NCBI GenBank assembly: GCA_038734275.1
Contig: JAVYOO010000001.1
Coordinates: 407,665 to 471,664, forward strand
Length of the DNA: 64,000 bases
Source: Archaeoglobaceae archaeon
Lineage (GTDB): Archaea > Halobacteriota > Archaeoglobi > Archaeoglobales > Archaeoglobaceae
Direction of reading: 5' to 3'
Below, piece by piece: positions 1-8,747 of the stretch; position 1 is the first letter of the stretch, and every line of letters begins with the position of its first letter. The notes beneath the pieces were generated by a model, which worked only from the letters and a program-made list of their open reading frames with translations, was not told the DNA's origin and ran no database searches. A program made the position numbers and the translations under genes.

Positions 1-810
1 TACAAGCCGTTTAGGAGCAAGATTTTGAAGGTAATTGAGCAAACCTATGACACCAAAGTTTTCAGACTTGAAGTAAAGGACTTCAAATACATGCCCGGGC
101 AATTTGTTGAGCTTTCGATTCCCGGAGTTGGTGAAGCACCGATTTCGATAACCTCGAGCCCGCATGAAGAGGGATACATTGATCTATGCGTCAGGAGAAT
201 CGGAACAGTCACAAACGCGCTCCACAGAATGAAGGCTGGCGATTACGTCTGGATTCGTGGTCCCTACGGCGTTGGATTCCCATTTGAGACAATAAAGGGC
301 AAAGACATCGTTTACGTCGCTGGAGGTATAGGAATGGCTCCGCTAAGGAGCTCGCTTAACTATGTGCTCCACCACAAGAAGGAATTTGGCAAAATCACAG
401 TGCTCTACGGTGCAAGAACCCCCGCAGATCTGCTTTACAAAGAAGAATTTGATAGATGGGCTAAGGAGTGCAATTTCCTCGTGACTGTTGACTCTGACAA
501 GCTTCCAGACGGAAAGCCGAGTGGCTGGAAGGGGAACATTGGGGTTGTTACAACACTCTTCGCAAAGCTAAACTACTCGATAAAGGATGCAATTGGAATC
601 GTCTGCGGACCACCAGTGATGTATAAGTTCGTCATTCAGGAATTCAGAAAGGCGGGAATGCCCGATTCCTCGATCTACATATCTCTCGAGAGACACATGA
701 AGTGCGGAGTGGGCAAATGCCAGCACTGTCAGATCAATAACCGCTACGTTTGCCTCGATGGACCTGTGTTCAATTATGCTGACGTTAAGCAGTTACCTGA
801 AGCCATATGA
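1..810 (+). CDS. Hydrogenase FAD/NAD-binding (gamma) subunit, 5' end outside window
   Basis: Ferredoxin-NADP-reductase-type subunit that carries electrons between NAD(P) and the hydrogenase core. The frame is open to base 1, with family-like residues before the first possible start (TTG at 25), so the gene is cut by the window edge. Visible signs are the FAD-binding PISITSSP stretch, the nucleotide-binding AGGIGMAPLRS stretch, and a C-terminal Cys cluster (CGVGKCQHC followed by another Cys) expected to hold a [2Fe-2S] centre. The small and large hydrogenase subunits follow at once in the same operon, which matches the sulfhydrogenase-like order gamma-delta-alpha; a beta Fe-S subunit is expected upstream. 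Assignment to hydrogenase rests on this context, since the same fold serves dihydroorotate dehydrogenase PyrK and others. Confidence 0.88.
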   Translation, partial: YKPFRSKILKVIEQTYDTKVFRLEVKDFKYMPGQFVELSIPGVGEAPISITSSPHEEGYIDLCVRRIGTVTNALHRMKAGDYVWIRGPYGVGFPFETIKGKDIVYVAGGIGMAPLRSSLNYVLHHKKEFGKITVLYGARTPADLLYKEEFDRWAKECNFLVTVDSDKLPDGKPSGWKGNIGVVTTLFAKLNYSIKDAIGIVCGPPVMYKFVIQEFRKAGMPDSSIYISLERHMKCGVGKCQHCQINNRYVCLDGPVFNYADVKQLPEAI

Positions 811-820
811 GGTGGTTTGA

Positions 821-1576
821 ATGAAACCGAAAGTTGCGATTTTCGATCTAACGGATTGTGAAGGTTGTGAGGTTCAGATCGTGAATTCCAAGTTCATCGA
901 TAGAATCCTCGCAGGGGTTGAGTTTGTTCACTTCCGCCTTGGGCAGAGAGTGAATAGATGGGACAACTTCGATGTCGCCTTCATTGAAGGTGCGGTGATC
1001 ACAAGCCACGAGCTTGAGCTTGTTAAGAAGATCAGAGAGCACAGCAAACTCGTCATAGCTTTGGGAAGCTGTGCGTGCTTTGGTGGAATTGCAGCGATAA
1101 CGAACTTCATGGATAAAGAAGAGGCAAAGAGATATGTCTATGGCGAGAATGCGGACAAGATCGAGACGCTATACATCAAGCCACTGCCAGAGATCATCAA
1201 AGTCGACTTCATGATCCGTGGCTGTCCGATTGTGCCTGAGGACTTCGAAAGAGTTGTTAGCGATCTATTTGCAGGCAGAATTCCAAGGGAGCACACACGC
1301 CCAGTCTGCATGGATTGCAAGAGCAAAGGAAATCCATGCCAGTTGCTGAAGGGCGTTGCATGCGCTGGACCAGTAGCCTATGGTGGTTGTGGAGCGCCAT
1401 GCCCCTCAGCTGGAGTACCCTGCGACGGTTGTAGGGGACCACTTGAGGATCCCCAGATTACCGCGGAGCTTGAGCTTTTGAAGAAGATCGCCTCAAAAGA
1501 CGACATCATAAGGCTTTTCAGGAAATTTGCCCCAATGGCTCCAATCTTTAAAGAAATAGGAGGTGGAAAACTATGA
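821..1576 (+). CDS. [NiFe] hydrogenase small (delta) subunit
   Basis: Fe-S subunit that passes electrons from the NiFe site to the flavin subunit. The N-terminus has the proximal-cluster motif DCEGC (Cys13, Cys16), a further GSCACFGG motif, and the C-terminal third is very Cys-rich, as in the F420-non-reducing or sulfhydrogenase delta type (251 residues). No twin-arginine signal is present, so the enzyme is cytoplasmic. It begins 10 bases after the gamma gene behind an AGGTGGT ribosome site and its stop overlaps the next start by four bases (ATGA), so translation is probably coupled. Related 20-kDa subunits occur in complex I, but the partner large subunit fixes the identity. Confidence 0.92.
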   Translation: MKPKVAIFDLTDCEGCEVQIVNSKFIDRILAGVEFVHFRLGQRVNRWDNFDVAFIEGAVITSHELELVKKIREHSKLVIALGSCACFGGIAAITNFMDKEEAKRYVYGENADKIETLYIKPLPEIIKVDFMIRGCPIVPEDFERVVSDLFAGRIPREHTRPVCMDCKSKGNPCQLLKGVACAGPVAYGGCGAPCPSAGVPCDGCRGPLEDPQITAELELLKKIASKDDIIRLFRKFAPMAPIFKEIGGGKL

Positions 1577-2823
1577 TCTACGATGAATTCGTCACGCAGA
1601 TCGAAGGTCATGGAAGAATATACTTTGAGATCAAAGATGGCAAGGTTGTCGAAGCTCGCCTTGAGATCCACGAAGGTTCAAGGCTTTTCGAGAGCTTCCT
1701 TAGAGGACGAAGAGCGGATGAAGTCCCACAGATGTCCTCAAGGATCTGCGGAGTGTGCCCTGTTCCGCACAACATGGCTGCAATTCAGGCTTTGGAAAAT
1801 GCAATGGGCATCGAGGCTTCGGAGCAGGTAAAGATGCTAAGACGATTCATGCTCTCTTCACAGATGGTGCAGGATCATGCTTTACATCTCTACGTCCTCG
1901 CTGCAGCGGACTACTTGAACGTCAACGGCGTTGCGGACGTTTACGCAAAGTATCCAGAAGCGGTGAAGAGGTGCATAAGAATAAGAACTGTTGGCAACCG
2001 TGGCATTGAGCTTGTAGGCGGTAGGGCGGTTCATCCAGTCAACTCAATTCCTGGCGGTTTCGCAAAGTTGCCAACAAGAGCGGATATGGAGAAAATTGCA
2101 AAGGACTTCAAGAGCATAATGAACGACTGCATAGAGACCTTCAACCTGTTTGCAAGCCTTAAGTATCCTGAATTCGAAAGGGCTACTGAGTATCTTGCAA
2201 TCGACGACGGAAAGCACTTCCCAGTTTATGCTGGAAAACTTGTGACAAATAAGGGACTAAATGCCGAAGCAAAGGACTATAGAAAGCATATTAAAGAAGA
2301 GTTCAAGCCATACTCGAACACAAAGTTCTGCACGATCAACGGACATGGCTTCCATGTCGGAGCTATTGCAAGGGTTAATCTATTCAAAGACCGCCTGAAT
2401 CCCACTGCCAAGGAATTGCTTAAGAGCAGTCCAATAAAATTCCCAAGCGATAATCCGTTCCACAACAACCTTGCTCAGGCACTCGAAATGGTTCACTACT
2501 GCGAAGAAGCTATAAAGATTGCTGAAGAGCTTGCGGTGAAGCTTAAGGACGAAGAGAGACCAAAGCAGACAAAGGCTGGAACTGGCGTTGGGGTTGTTGA
2601 GGCTCCAAGAGGAACACTGATCCACGAATACACCGTCGACAATAACGGCATTGTGCGTGACGCTAACCTGATCATTCCGACGGGAATGAACACTACGAAT
2701 ATCGAAGAGGATCTATACGCATTGCTTACAGCAAACGTTAACAAGCCAAAAGAAGAGCTTAAGTGGCTTGCTTGCCAGCTATTCAGAGCCTACGATCCGT
2801 GTTTGTCTTGTTCGACGCACTAA
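1573..2823 (+). CDS. [NiFe] hydrogenase large (alpha) subunit
   Basis: Catalytic subunit for reversible H2 oxidation. Both NiFe-binding motifs are present: RICGVC with a following His (near residues 57-66) and DPCLSCSTH at the extreme C-terminus. The stop codon comes directly after that last His, so there is no C-terminal peptide of the kind normally removed by the maturation protease during nickel insertion. The 416 residues fit group 3 cytoplasmic hydrogenases. It overlaps the small-subunit gene by four bases and ends the operon; T-rich sequence follows. Likely role: coupling H2 with the NAD(P) or ferredoxin pool in a sulfate- or metal-reducing archaeon, though the physiological direction cannot be read from sequence. 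Confidence 0.95.
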   Translation: MIYDEFVTQIEGHGRIYFEIKDGKVVEARLEIHEGSRLFESFLRGRRADEVPQMSSRICGVCPVPHNMAAIQALENAMGIEASEQVKMLRRFMLSSQMVQDHALHLYVLAAADYLNVNGVADVYAKYPEAVKRCIRIRTVGNRGIELVGGRAVHPVNSIPGGFAKLPTRADMEKIAKDFKSIMNDCIETFNLFASLKYPEFERATEYLAIDDGKHFPVYAGKLVTNKGLNAEAKDYRKHIKEEFKPYSNTKFCTINGHGFHVGAIARVNLFKDRLNPTAKELLKSSPIKFPSDNPFHNNLAQALEMVHYCEEAIKIAEELAVKLKDEERPKQTKAGTGVGVVEAPRGTLIHEYTVDNNGIVRDANLIIPTGMNTTNIEEDLYALLTANVNKPKEELKWLACQLFRAYDPCLSCSTH

Positions 2824-2851
2824 ATTTTTTATTCAATTTTATTATTATTCT
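2822..2851 (+). terminator. T-rich terminator-like tract after hydrogenase operon
   Basis: Immediately after the large-subunit stop there are several runs of four to six T in a row. Archaeal RNA polymerase often stops at such oligo-T tracts without a hairpin. No stem-loop is obvious. The following gene has its own AT-rich promoter region. Confidence 0.4.
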
Positions 2852-2970
2852 ATTCAATCCTGCTCCTAATCTTTCTATAAAAATCGTTTTTAAAAAATTA
2901 ACTGGAAAATTTAGAAAATTTTAAATTCTTTATTTAGAACTCATGTTTATAATTATTAGGAGGTGAATGA

Positions 2971-4752
2971 ATGGAGGTGCCAGATTTTATAAAAAATCGC
3001 TTCTGGCTAAAAAAAGGCTGGATCAACGGAATCCCAGCTGACGTTGAGATTCCTGAAAAACCCATCTATGAGGTAATTGACGAGGCTTGCATTAAATTTG
3101 CAGATAGAACCGCTTTCGTATTTTATGGAGTCAGAATCCCGTATGGAATGCTAAAGGGATTGATAGATCGATTTGCAACATTTTTAGCAAGTATTGGGAT
3201 AAAGAAAGGAGACGTTGTTGCGATCTACGCTCCAAACTGCCCGCAATTCGCAATAGCCTACTATGGAGCAATGAAAGCGGGAGCAACGATCACTGCAATA
3301 TCCCCACTTTTTGCTCCAAGAGAAGTCGAGTATCAACTTAATGACAGTGGTGCAAAGGTTTTGGTTACAGTAGAACAGCTTTATCCGAATTTCAATGCGA
3401 TTAGGAAAAACACGAAGGTTGAGAAGGTAATAGTTGCAAACATATCTGGGGGAGAAGCCAACGTTGAAGGAGAATTTATAGACTTCAGAAAAGCCCTTCT
3501 GTCAGTTGAGCCTAATCCACCAAAGATCAGCTGGAATGTCAAGGAAGACGTTGCGGTTCTCCAATACACTGGTGGAACAACTGGATTGCCAAAGGCTGCG
3601 ATGCTGACGCATTACAATGTTGTTGCAAACTGCTTCCAGCTTAAACCATTCACCGATCTAATAATAAAATGGCTCCAGTCTCACAAAGTGATCAGAGAAG
3701 AAGGAGATTATTTGATACTCGACTTTGAAGGAAGGGAATACAAAACACTCCGAGAGTATTATGAGAATGGCTACGGCTCAAGAGTGGCTATACTGCCTTG
3801 GTATCACATCTATGGGCAAACTGTGGACTTAAACGCTGGTCTCGTAAACGGGGAAGTTATCCACATCTTCGCCAGATTTGAGCCTGACAAAATCTTTGAG
3901 TCCATTCAGGAGTATAGAATTATGACATTCATGGGTGCCCCCGCCATCTTCATATACTACGTCAACAATCCAGAGCTTTTCAAGAAATATGATATTAGCT
4001 CCCTTATATACGTGAACAATGGCGCTGGACCAATACCGCCGGAAGTTGTTCACAAATGGGATGAATTGACAAACAAGCTTGTTTATCTATGCGAAGGTTA
4101 TGGATTGAGCGAGGCTTCTCCAGTAACCCACACCCACGGACTTCCTCCACAGCTTAGGAAGAGAAAAGTCGGCTCGATTGGACCTCCAATACCAAACACT
4201 TACGCAGCGATAATTGATCCGAATACACTCGAATTTCTACCAATTGGAAAAGAGGGTGAGCTCGTTGTAAGCGGACCGCAGGTAATGAAAGGCTACTGGA
4301 ACAGACCCAAGGAAACTGAAGAAGTATTCTTCTACGCAGATGGAATGAAATGGCTCAGGACTGGAGATATAGCAAAGATGGACGAAGATGGCTACTTCTA
4401 CATCGTTGACAGACTTAAGGATATAATAAAATACAAGGGGCATAGCGTTTATCCAAGAGAGATCGAAGACGTGATTTACGAGCATCCTGCGGTTCAAGAG
4501 GTATGTGTGATCGGAATTCCTGACCTTTCTGCTGGCGGAGAAACAATTAAAGCTTTGGTAGTTCTAAAACCTGAATATCGTGGAAAACTAACAGAAAAAG
4601 AGCTTATAGACTGGTGTAAGGAGAGGCTTGCAACTTACAAGTATCCAAGGATCGTTGAGTTCAGAAATGAACTCCCCAAGAGTGCTGCAGGCAAGTATCT
4701 CAGAAGGGTATTGCGTGATGAAGAACTGAAAAAGATGGGAATTAAAAAATGA
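2971..4752 (+). CDS. Acyl-CoA synthetase (AMP-forming, long-chain type)
   Basis: Activates a carboxylic acid, probably a long-chain fatty acid, to its CoA thioester with ATP to AMP. The adenylation-family core is clear: YTGGTTGLPK (residues 199-208), YGLSE, RTGDIAKMDEDGYF, and the C-terminal SAAGKYLR lysine motif. An extra segment of about 45 residues (roughly 223-268) sits after the phosphate-binding loop, between motifs that are normally close. The start has a strong AGGAGGTGA site at 2959-2967. A thiolase follows with its own leader, and many beta-oxidation genes lie downstream, which supports fatty-acid use. The exact chain-length preference is unknown. Confidence 0.9.
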   Translation: MEVPDFIKNRFWLKKGWINGIPADVEIPEKPIYEVIDEACIKFADRTAFVFYGVRIPYGMLKGLIDRFATFLASIGIKKGDVVAIYAPNCPQFAIAYYGAMKAGATITAISPLFAPREVEYQLNDSGAKVLVTVEQLYPNFNAIRKNTKVEKVIVANISGGEANVEGEFIDFRKALLSVEPNPPKISWNVKEDVAVLQYTGGTTGLPKAAMLTHYNVVANCFQLKPFTDLIIKWLQSHKVIREEGDYLILDFEGREYKTLREYYENGYGSRVAILPWYHIYGQTVDLNAGLVNGEVIHIFARFEPDKIFESIQEYRIMTFMGAPAIFIYYVNNPELFKKYDISSLIYVNNGAGPIPPEVVHKWDELTNKLVYLCEGYGLSEASPVTHTHGLPPQLRKRKVGSIGPPIPNTYAAIIDPNTLEFLPIGKEGELVVSGPQVMKGYWNRPKETEEVFFYADGMKWLRTGDIAKMDEDGYFYIVDRLKDIIKYKGHSVYPREIEDVIYEHPAVQEVCVIGIPDLSAGGETIKALVVLKPEYRGKLTEKELIDWCKERLATYKYPRIVEFRNELPKSAAGKYLRRVLRDEELKKMGIKK

Positions 4753-4884
4753 TGCCCAATTATTTTTTAATTTTGCACGATAGGTTTTAATTTAATTCAT
4801 TAGAGGCGAAACAAATTCGAAAATCTTTTAGAAAAAAACGAAAGTTTTAAATCTGTTCTCATCCTGCTGATAATGGGTGATTGG

Positions 4885-6084
4885 ATGAGAGAGGTATATA
4901 TAGCAGAATACGTTAGAACTCCATTTTCAAGGAGTAGACCACAACAACCAGAAAGGGATGTATTCCACAAACTAAGAGGAGACGAACTAATGGCCTTAGT
5001 TTTGGAAGAACTCGTAAAGAGGGCAAATATTGACAAAAAAGTGGTTGATAGAATTCACATCGGTTGTGCGATGCAGATCTGGGAGAACTGGGGCTATGGA
5101 GGAAAGATGGCTTCGATACTTGCAAGATTCCCACATGAAGTTTCGACGACTTGCGTAGATATGCAATGCGCATCTTCACTCATGACAACTGGGCTTGCTT
5201 TTCTCGAAATCGCCTCAGGAATTTGCGATGTTGTAATATCCGGCGGTTTCGAGCATATGACAAGAGTTCCGATGGGAGCAGAGAATCCTCATAGATTTCC
5301 AAATCCAAGACTGCTTACAGAAGAATACATTGACTACAGGATGGATATTGGCTTCGTAATGGGTTTAACTGCTGAAGAACTATTTAAAGTGGCAAATCAG
5401 GAATTTGGAACTACAAAGGAGGATATGGACAAATGGGGAGTAAGAAGTCATCTTTACGCGGCAAAAGCTTTGAAAGAAGGATATTTCAAAGGAGAAATAA
5501 TGCCTGTTGAAGCGGAACAAGCTGATGGAAGAAAAATTGTTGTCGATTCAGATCAGTCTATTAGAGCGGATACAACACTCGAACAGGTTGCAAAGCTTCC
5601 ACCTGCTTTCAAACCAGACGGAGTTATCACCGCAGGCAATTCATCACCACTCAACGCGGGTGCAACCGGACTGCTATTGATGAGCAAAGAAAAAGTCAAG
5701 GAGCTTGGAATTGAGCCCATTGGAAAGATAAAGACGTATGGCACTGCTGGAGTTCCACCATGGATCATGGGTGCTGGACCCGTTCCAGCTTGTCAAAAAG
5801 CACTTGAAAAGGCAAATCTGAAAGTAAAAGACATAGCCTTCTGGGAAATCAACGAAGCCTTTGCAATAGTTCCGCTCTACGCAATCAACAAGCTGAAGAT
5901 AGAACCAGAGAGAGTTAACATTAAGGGTGGCGCAATAGCCATTGGACACCCACTTGGAGCTTCTGGAGCAAGGCTCATAGGCACACTTGCAAGGATTCTG
6001 CAGGAGAAGGGCGGAGATTACGGAATTGCCACCGCATGTGTTGGCGGTGGTCAGGGAATGGCTGTCCTTGTTGAAAGAGTTTAA
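4885..6084 (+). CDS. Acetyl-CoA acetyltransferase / 3-ketoacyl-CoA thiolase
   Basis: Thiolase II family enzyme (399 residues) that cleaves 3-ketoacyl-CoA with CoA or condenses two acetyl-CoA. All catalytic landmarks are visible: the nucleophile Cys in MQCASSLM, EINEAFAI, the His in GHPLGASG, and the second Cys in CVGGGQG. An ATG four codons upstream (4873) is in frame, but a GGTGAT ribosome site lies just before 4885, so the shorter start is preferred. It follows an acyl-CoA ligase on the same strand but is separated by about 130 AT-rich bases with TATA-like sequence, so it may have its own promoter. Confidence 0.92.
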   Translation: MREVYIAEYVRTPFSRSRPQQPERDVFHKLRGDELMALVLEELVKRANIDKKVVDRIHIGCAMQIWENWGYGGKMASILARFPHEVSTTCVDMQCASSLMTTGLAFLEIASGICDVVISGGFEHMTRVPMGAENPHRFPNPRLLTEEYIDYRMDIGFVMGLTAEELFKVANQEFGTTKEDMDKWGVRSHLYAAKALKEGYFKGEIMPVEAEQADGRKIVVDSDQSIRADTTLEQVAKLPPAFKPDGVITAGNSSPLNAGATGLLLMSKEKVKELGIEPIGKIKTYGTAGVPPWIMGAGPVPACQKALEKANLKVKDIAFWEINEAFAIVPLYAINKLKIEPERVNIKGGAIAIGHPLGASGARLIGTLARILQEKGGDYGIATACVGGGQGMAVLVERV

Positions 6085-6122
6085 GGCATTTTATTTACTT
6101 TTTTAAAATTCCAGATAAAAAA

Positions 6123-6290
6123 TCAGTAATGCAGAACTTTAATCGCCACCTGCTCGGGTTCTCTTCGCCTGAACATCTCACAAACTTCATCCTTGCTACA
6201 AAGTGCTCCCTTCGCAGAACAATAGCCCACATTTTCAGGCAATGAAAAATCCCTCAACCAGAACAGGCAATCCTTGCATCTCAATCCCAT
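6123..6290 (-). CDS. Small Cys-rich protein (55 aa), unrecognised
   Basis: A 55-codon reading frame, ATG to TGA, fills most of the gap between the thiolase and the YchF gene. It begins MGLRCKDCLFW and carries five Cys (5, 8, 24, 31, 37), one pair as CxxC, which suggests a zinc or Fe-S mini-domain. A TATA-like AAATTTATT lies upstream on the same strand, giving a short leader. The charged C-terminal half (FRRREPEQ) is typical of a soluble protein. I do not recognise the family. The Cys spacing and the promoter make it a likely real gene rather than chance. Confidence 0.6.
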   Translation of the reverse strand: MGLRCKDCLFWLRDFSLPENVGYCSAKGALCSKDEVCEMFRRREPEQVAIKVLHY

Positions 6291-6356
6291 GTTTGTAATT
6301 ACTGCTCTGAGAGTTAATAAATTTTGCGATTATTATAACTTCACAATAATGATGAA

Positions 6357-7520
6357 CTATGATGCAGAGACAATCTTTATCACATCGTTGTGCTTTAGCT
6401 CATGGTCTTCCGCTATTCTCATCTTCTTCCTAGCATCCAGACCGTAAATGAAACTCTTGCCAATGTCTGTGTGGATTTTGTAGGCCAATTCCCTCGCAGT
6501 GGTACCCTTTTTTACAAGAAAGGCATCAGGCAAAACATTACCCTTTGAATCAGTGAACTTGCGCTCATCTTCGACAGGATAAACAACTATGTATCCAAGA
6601 ACATCTAAAACTAATTTGTTTATTGCATCCTGAACACCTGTGCTCCTGTATTCCAGAAGGAAGTCCCTAATTTTTTCGAGAGCCTTTTTCTGTTTCTCGT
6701 TTAGATCCTTCAAGATCTTAAAATCACCGTCTCCGGGTAAATACTTTATATATCCTGCTTTCGCAGCAGTTCTAAGTGTTAGCTCATAATTGGCCGAAGT
6801 TGGAATTGTAAGATTATCAAATTCCTTTAGTCTTTTTATTAGCTCTTTTGGAGCTTTATCCGCTTTATTCGCTGCGATGACCATCTTTAATCTTCTTACT
6901 CTTAGTTCCCTTGCTATAAGCCTTAATTCATCGTCCTTTATTTTCTGTATGTCCTCAAAGCCCCTAAAAGCTTCCTTCACCATTATCTCATCAAATCCAA
7001 GCCCTGAGAGAGGTTCGAGAATGAATTTAGCTGTGTCTTTCTTTTCAGCCTTTGCCTTTCTAACGACCTTATCCCAGTTACGCTTTAAAATTCCAAAAAT
7101 CCACATGTCGAGCTCATTTAGAAGGAATTTCACATCCTCAACAGGGTCTCTTTCTCCCACTCCAATTTCGTTTCCATTTTCATCCGTCGAACCTGAAGCG
7201 TCAACGACATGAATAATTGCCTCACTCTGTCTTAAATCGTCCAAGAACTCATTTCCCAAACCTTTTCCCTTGTGCGCATCGGGAACAAGTCCGGCGACAT
7301 CAATTAGCTTAACTGGAATAAATCTCCAGCCATCTACGCACTTTCCACAATTCACACCAAGCTCTTCACACACGCACTTTACACGAACATAGGCTACTCC
7401 AATATTTGGTTTTATGGTGGTAAACGGATAATTCGCAATCTCTGCATCTGCAAGCGTTGCGGACTTGAAAAAAGTAGACTTGCCGGCATTTGGTTTACCG
7501 GCAATACCTATTTCGATCAT
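6357..7520 (-). CDS. YchF/OLA1-type GTP/ATP-binding protein with TGS domain
   Basis: P-loop NTPase of the Obg/YchF clade (387 residues), usually linked to ribosomes and stress. The G1 loop GKPNAGKS is at residues 8-15, the G3 motif DVAGLV follows, and the G4 motif is NKAD, so GTP is at least as likely as ATP. A TGS domain forms the last 65 residues or so. Archaeal members carry an inserted Cys-containing segment (CVCEELGVNCGKC) after switch I, seen here near residues 50-62, which may bind metal. It overlaps the preceding small gene by four bases (ATGA), so the two are co-translated. Confidence 0.9.
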   Translation of the reverse strand: MIEIGIAGKPNAGKSTFFKSATLADAEIANYPFTTIKPNIGVAYVRVKCVCEELGVNCGKCVDGWRFIPVKLIDVAGLVPDAHKGKGLGNEFLDDLRQSEAIIHVVDASGSTDENGNEIGVGERDPVEDVKFLLNELDMWIFGILKRNWDKVVRKAKAEKKDTAKFILEPLSGLGFDEIMVKEAFRGFEDIQKIKDDELRLIARELRVRRLKMVIAANKADKAPKELIKRLKEFDNLTIPTSANYELTLRTAAKAGYIKYLPGDGDFKILKDLNEKQKKALEKIRDFLLEYRSTGVQDAINKLVLDVLGYIVVYPVEDERKFTDSKGNVLPDAFLVKKGTTARELAYKIHTDIGKSFIYGLDARKKMRIAEDHELKHNDVIKIVSAS

Positions 7521-7789
7521 AACAACCCCCTTGACTCGTATTCTCCCCTCTTTCTCTTGTTAATCATACTCTGAAGCAATGCACGATTATTTTTTAAAAA
7601 AGAAGCATATTCTTTACTTAGCTCGCCAATTCTTTCAAAATAGCTTATGATTTCAATAGCCTCCTCTACACATTTGCACACTTCGAGATGGTCGAATACA
7701 GTCGGAATGACCCTATCTCCCATCTCCTGATACAGGTTCGGAAACATCTTTTTGAACTTCTCCTTCTCCCACTCCAAATTCCTCACCAA
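7517..7789 (-). CDS. Conserved archaeal small protein, DUF2095-like
   Basis: A 90-residue acidic/basic helical protein without membrane segments, signal or Cys cluster apart from a CKC pair. Its composition and the FPNLYQEMGD stretch resemble the archaeal DUF2095 family, but I recall that family only loosely, so the name is tentative. It sits between a bactofilin-like gene (overlap up to 77 bases; an internal ATG at 7747 would reduce this to 35) and YchF (four-base overlap). That packing suggests one operon and strict translational coupling. Function is unknown. Confidence 0.65.
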   Translation of the reverse strand: MVRNLEWEKEKFKKMFPNLYQEMGDRVIPTVFDHLEVCKCVEEAIEIISYFERIGELSKEYASFLKNNRALLQSMINKRKRGEYESRGLL

Positions 7790-8585
7790 GATCTGTCTTC
7801 AGTTCTATTTTGTCCTTTATCCAGACCCCTTCTCTTGCGATTATTCCTCCCTCTACAATACAACCTTTTTCCATATAAACCCTATCCCCTCTTACGTGAG
7901 TTCCAATCCTCGAAGAGTTAATCAGGTAAACAGTTCTACCATCAATCGAACCATGAACTATGCTGCCGTCCACGATCACCTCTCTGCCCCTTATACCTCC
8001 AATTATCTCGCTCCCACCAACATAGATATCCCTTGCTTTCAGTGTTCCAAGCAATCTGCTATCGAAAACATCTGCATTTTTTGTTGTGATTATCTTATCA
8101 ACTCCTACAGAACACTTTTCGGGCAAAATGATCGCGGGTTCCATTTCAACGTCTTCTATAAGCTTAAAAACCTCTTCAAGTCTGCCAAGTCTGAAAAGGA
8201 GCATTATATAAAGCAATAAAAAGAAAATGACCGATGCTGGATTCTGAATCGTTATCAAACCTCTTGCCTCAAAGCCGTTCTTAATTCTAACGTTTCTACC
8301 AATTTCAAGATCCCCATAAACCGTTAGCTTACCATCGATTCCCGCAAACTCCCCTATGTATGCGTCTCCTTTTGAAATAAGGTTTCCTCCTATTGTGCTG
8401 AAAGAGTCGATTCTTACTTCCTCTCCAATAACATCTCCGCCAATGTGCACTCGCTCTCCAGCAACAACTCTTTTGGCAAGAATTCCGTAATCAACCCTTG
8501 AATTCTGACCGATCAAAACATCGCCATCTGCAACTATGGTTCTCTCTTCGAATTTAGCCTTTCTAATAAGCATCTTTTCGAGCAT
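7713..8585 (-). CDS. Bactofilin-like beta-helix membrane protein
   Basis: About 290 residues made almost wholly of short repeating strands rich in Ile, Val, Gly and Asp (for example GDLEIGRNVRI, GSIVHGSIDGRTV), the pattern of bactofilin or polymer-forming cytoskeletal proteins with a right-handed beta-helix. One hydrophobic segment (VIFFLLLYIMLLF, about residues 118-130) divides the repeats into two halves, so the halves may lie on opposite faces of the membrane or the segment may anchor a filament. The ATG at 8585 is chosen because a TTTTTTAAAAG TATA box lies 26 bases upstream; a TTG six codons earlier is also in frame. Polymer formation is inferred, not shown. Confidence 0.7.
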   Translation of the reverse strand: MLEKMLIRKAKFEERTIVADGDVLIGQNSRVDYGILAKRVVAGERVHIGGDVIGEEVRIDSFSTIGGNLISKGDAYIGEFAGIDGKLTVYGDLEIGRNVRIKNGFEARGLITIQNPASVIFFLLLYIMLLFRLGRLEEVFKLIEDVEMEPAIILPEKCSVGVDKIITTKNADVFDSRLLGTLKARDIYVGGSEIIGGIRGREVIVDGSIVHGSIDGRTVYLINSSRIGTHVRGDRVYMEKGCIVEGGIIAREGVWIKDKIELKTDLGEEFGVGEGEVQKDVSEPVSGDGR

Positions 8586-8747
8586 TTGCTGTTGCTTGTT
8601 CAAACTTTTAAAAAACTTTGCTATGGTCTCTGTTGGATTTGAATTTTATTCGCAACTTAAATCTAAAAGGACCCATTAAAAGCTTGCGATTTCCAGTCAA
8701 GTCGCACAAAGGAAATAATCAAAAATTTTAAATATTTTCAATACCTA

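Noticed and set aside
6790..7212. 140-codon open frame on the plus strand inside the YchF gene
   Set aside because: Antisense shadow: Ser/Phe-rich low-complexity translation, while the minus-strand frame has clear GTPase and TGS motifs.
7752..8219. 155-codon open frame antisense to the bactofilin-like gene
   Set aside because: No recognisable motif or promoter; the minus-strand protein shows a regular beta-helix repeat, so this frame is a by-product.
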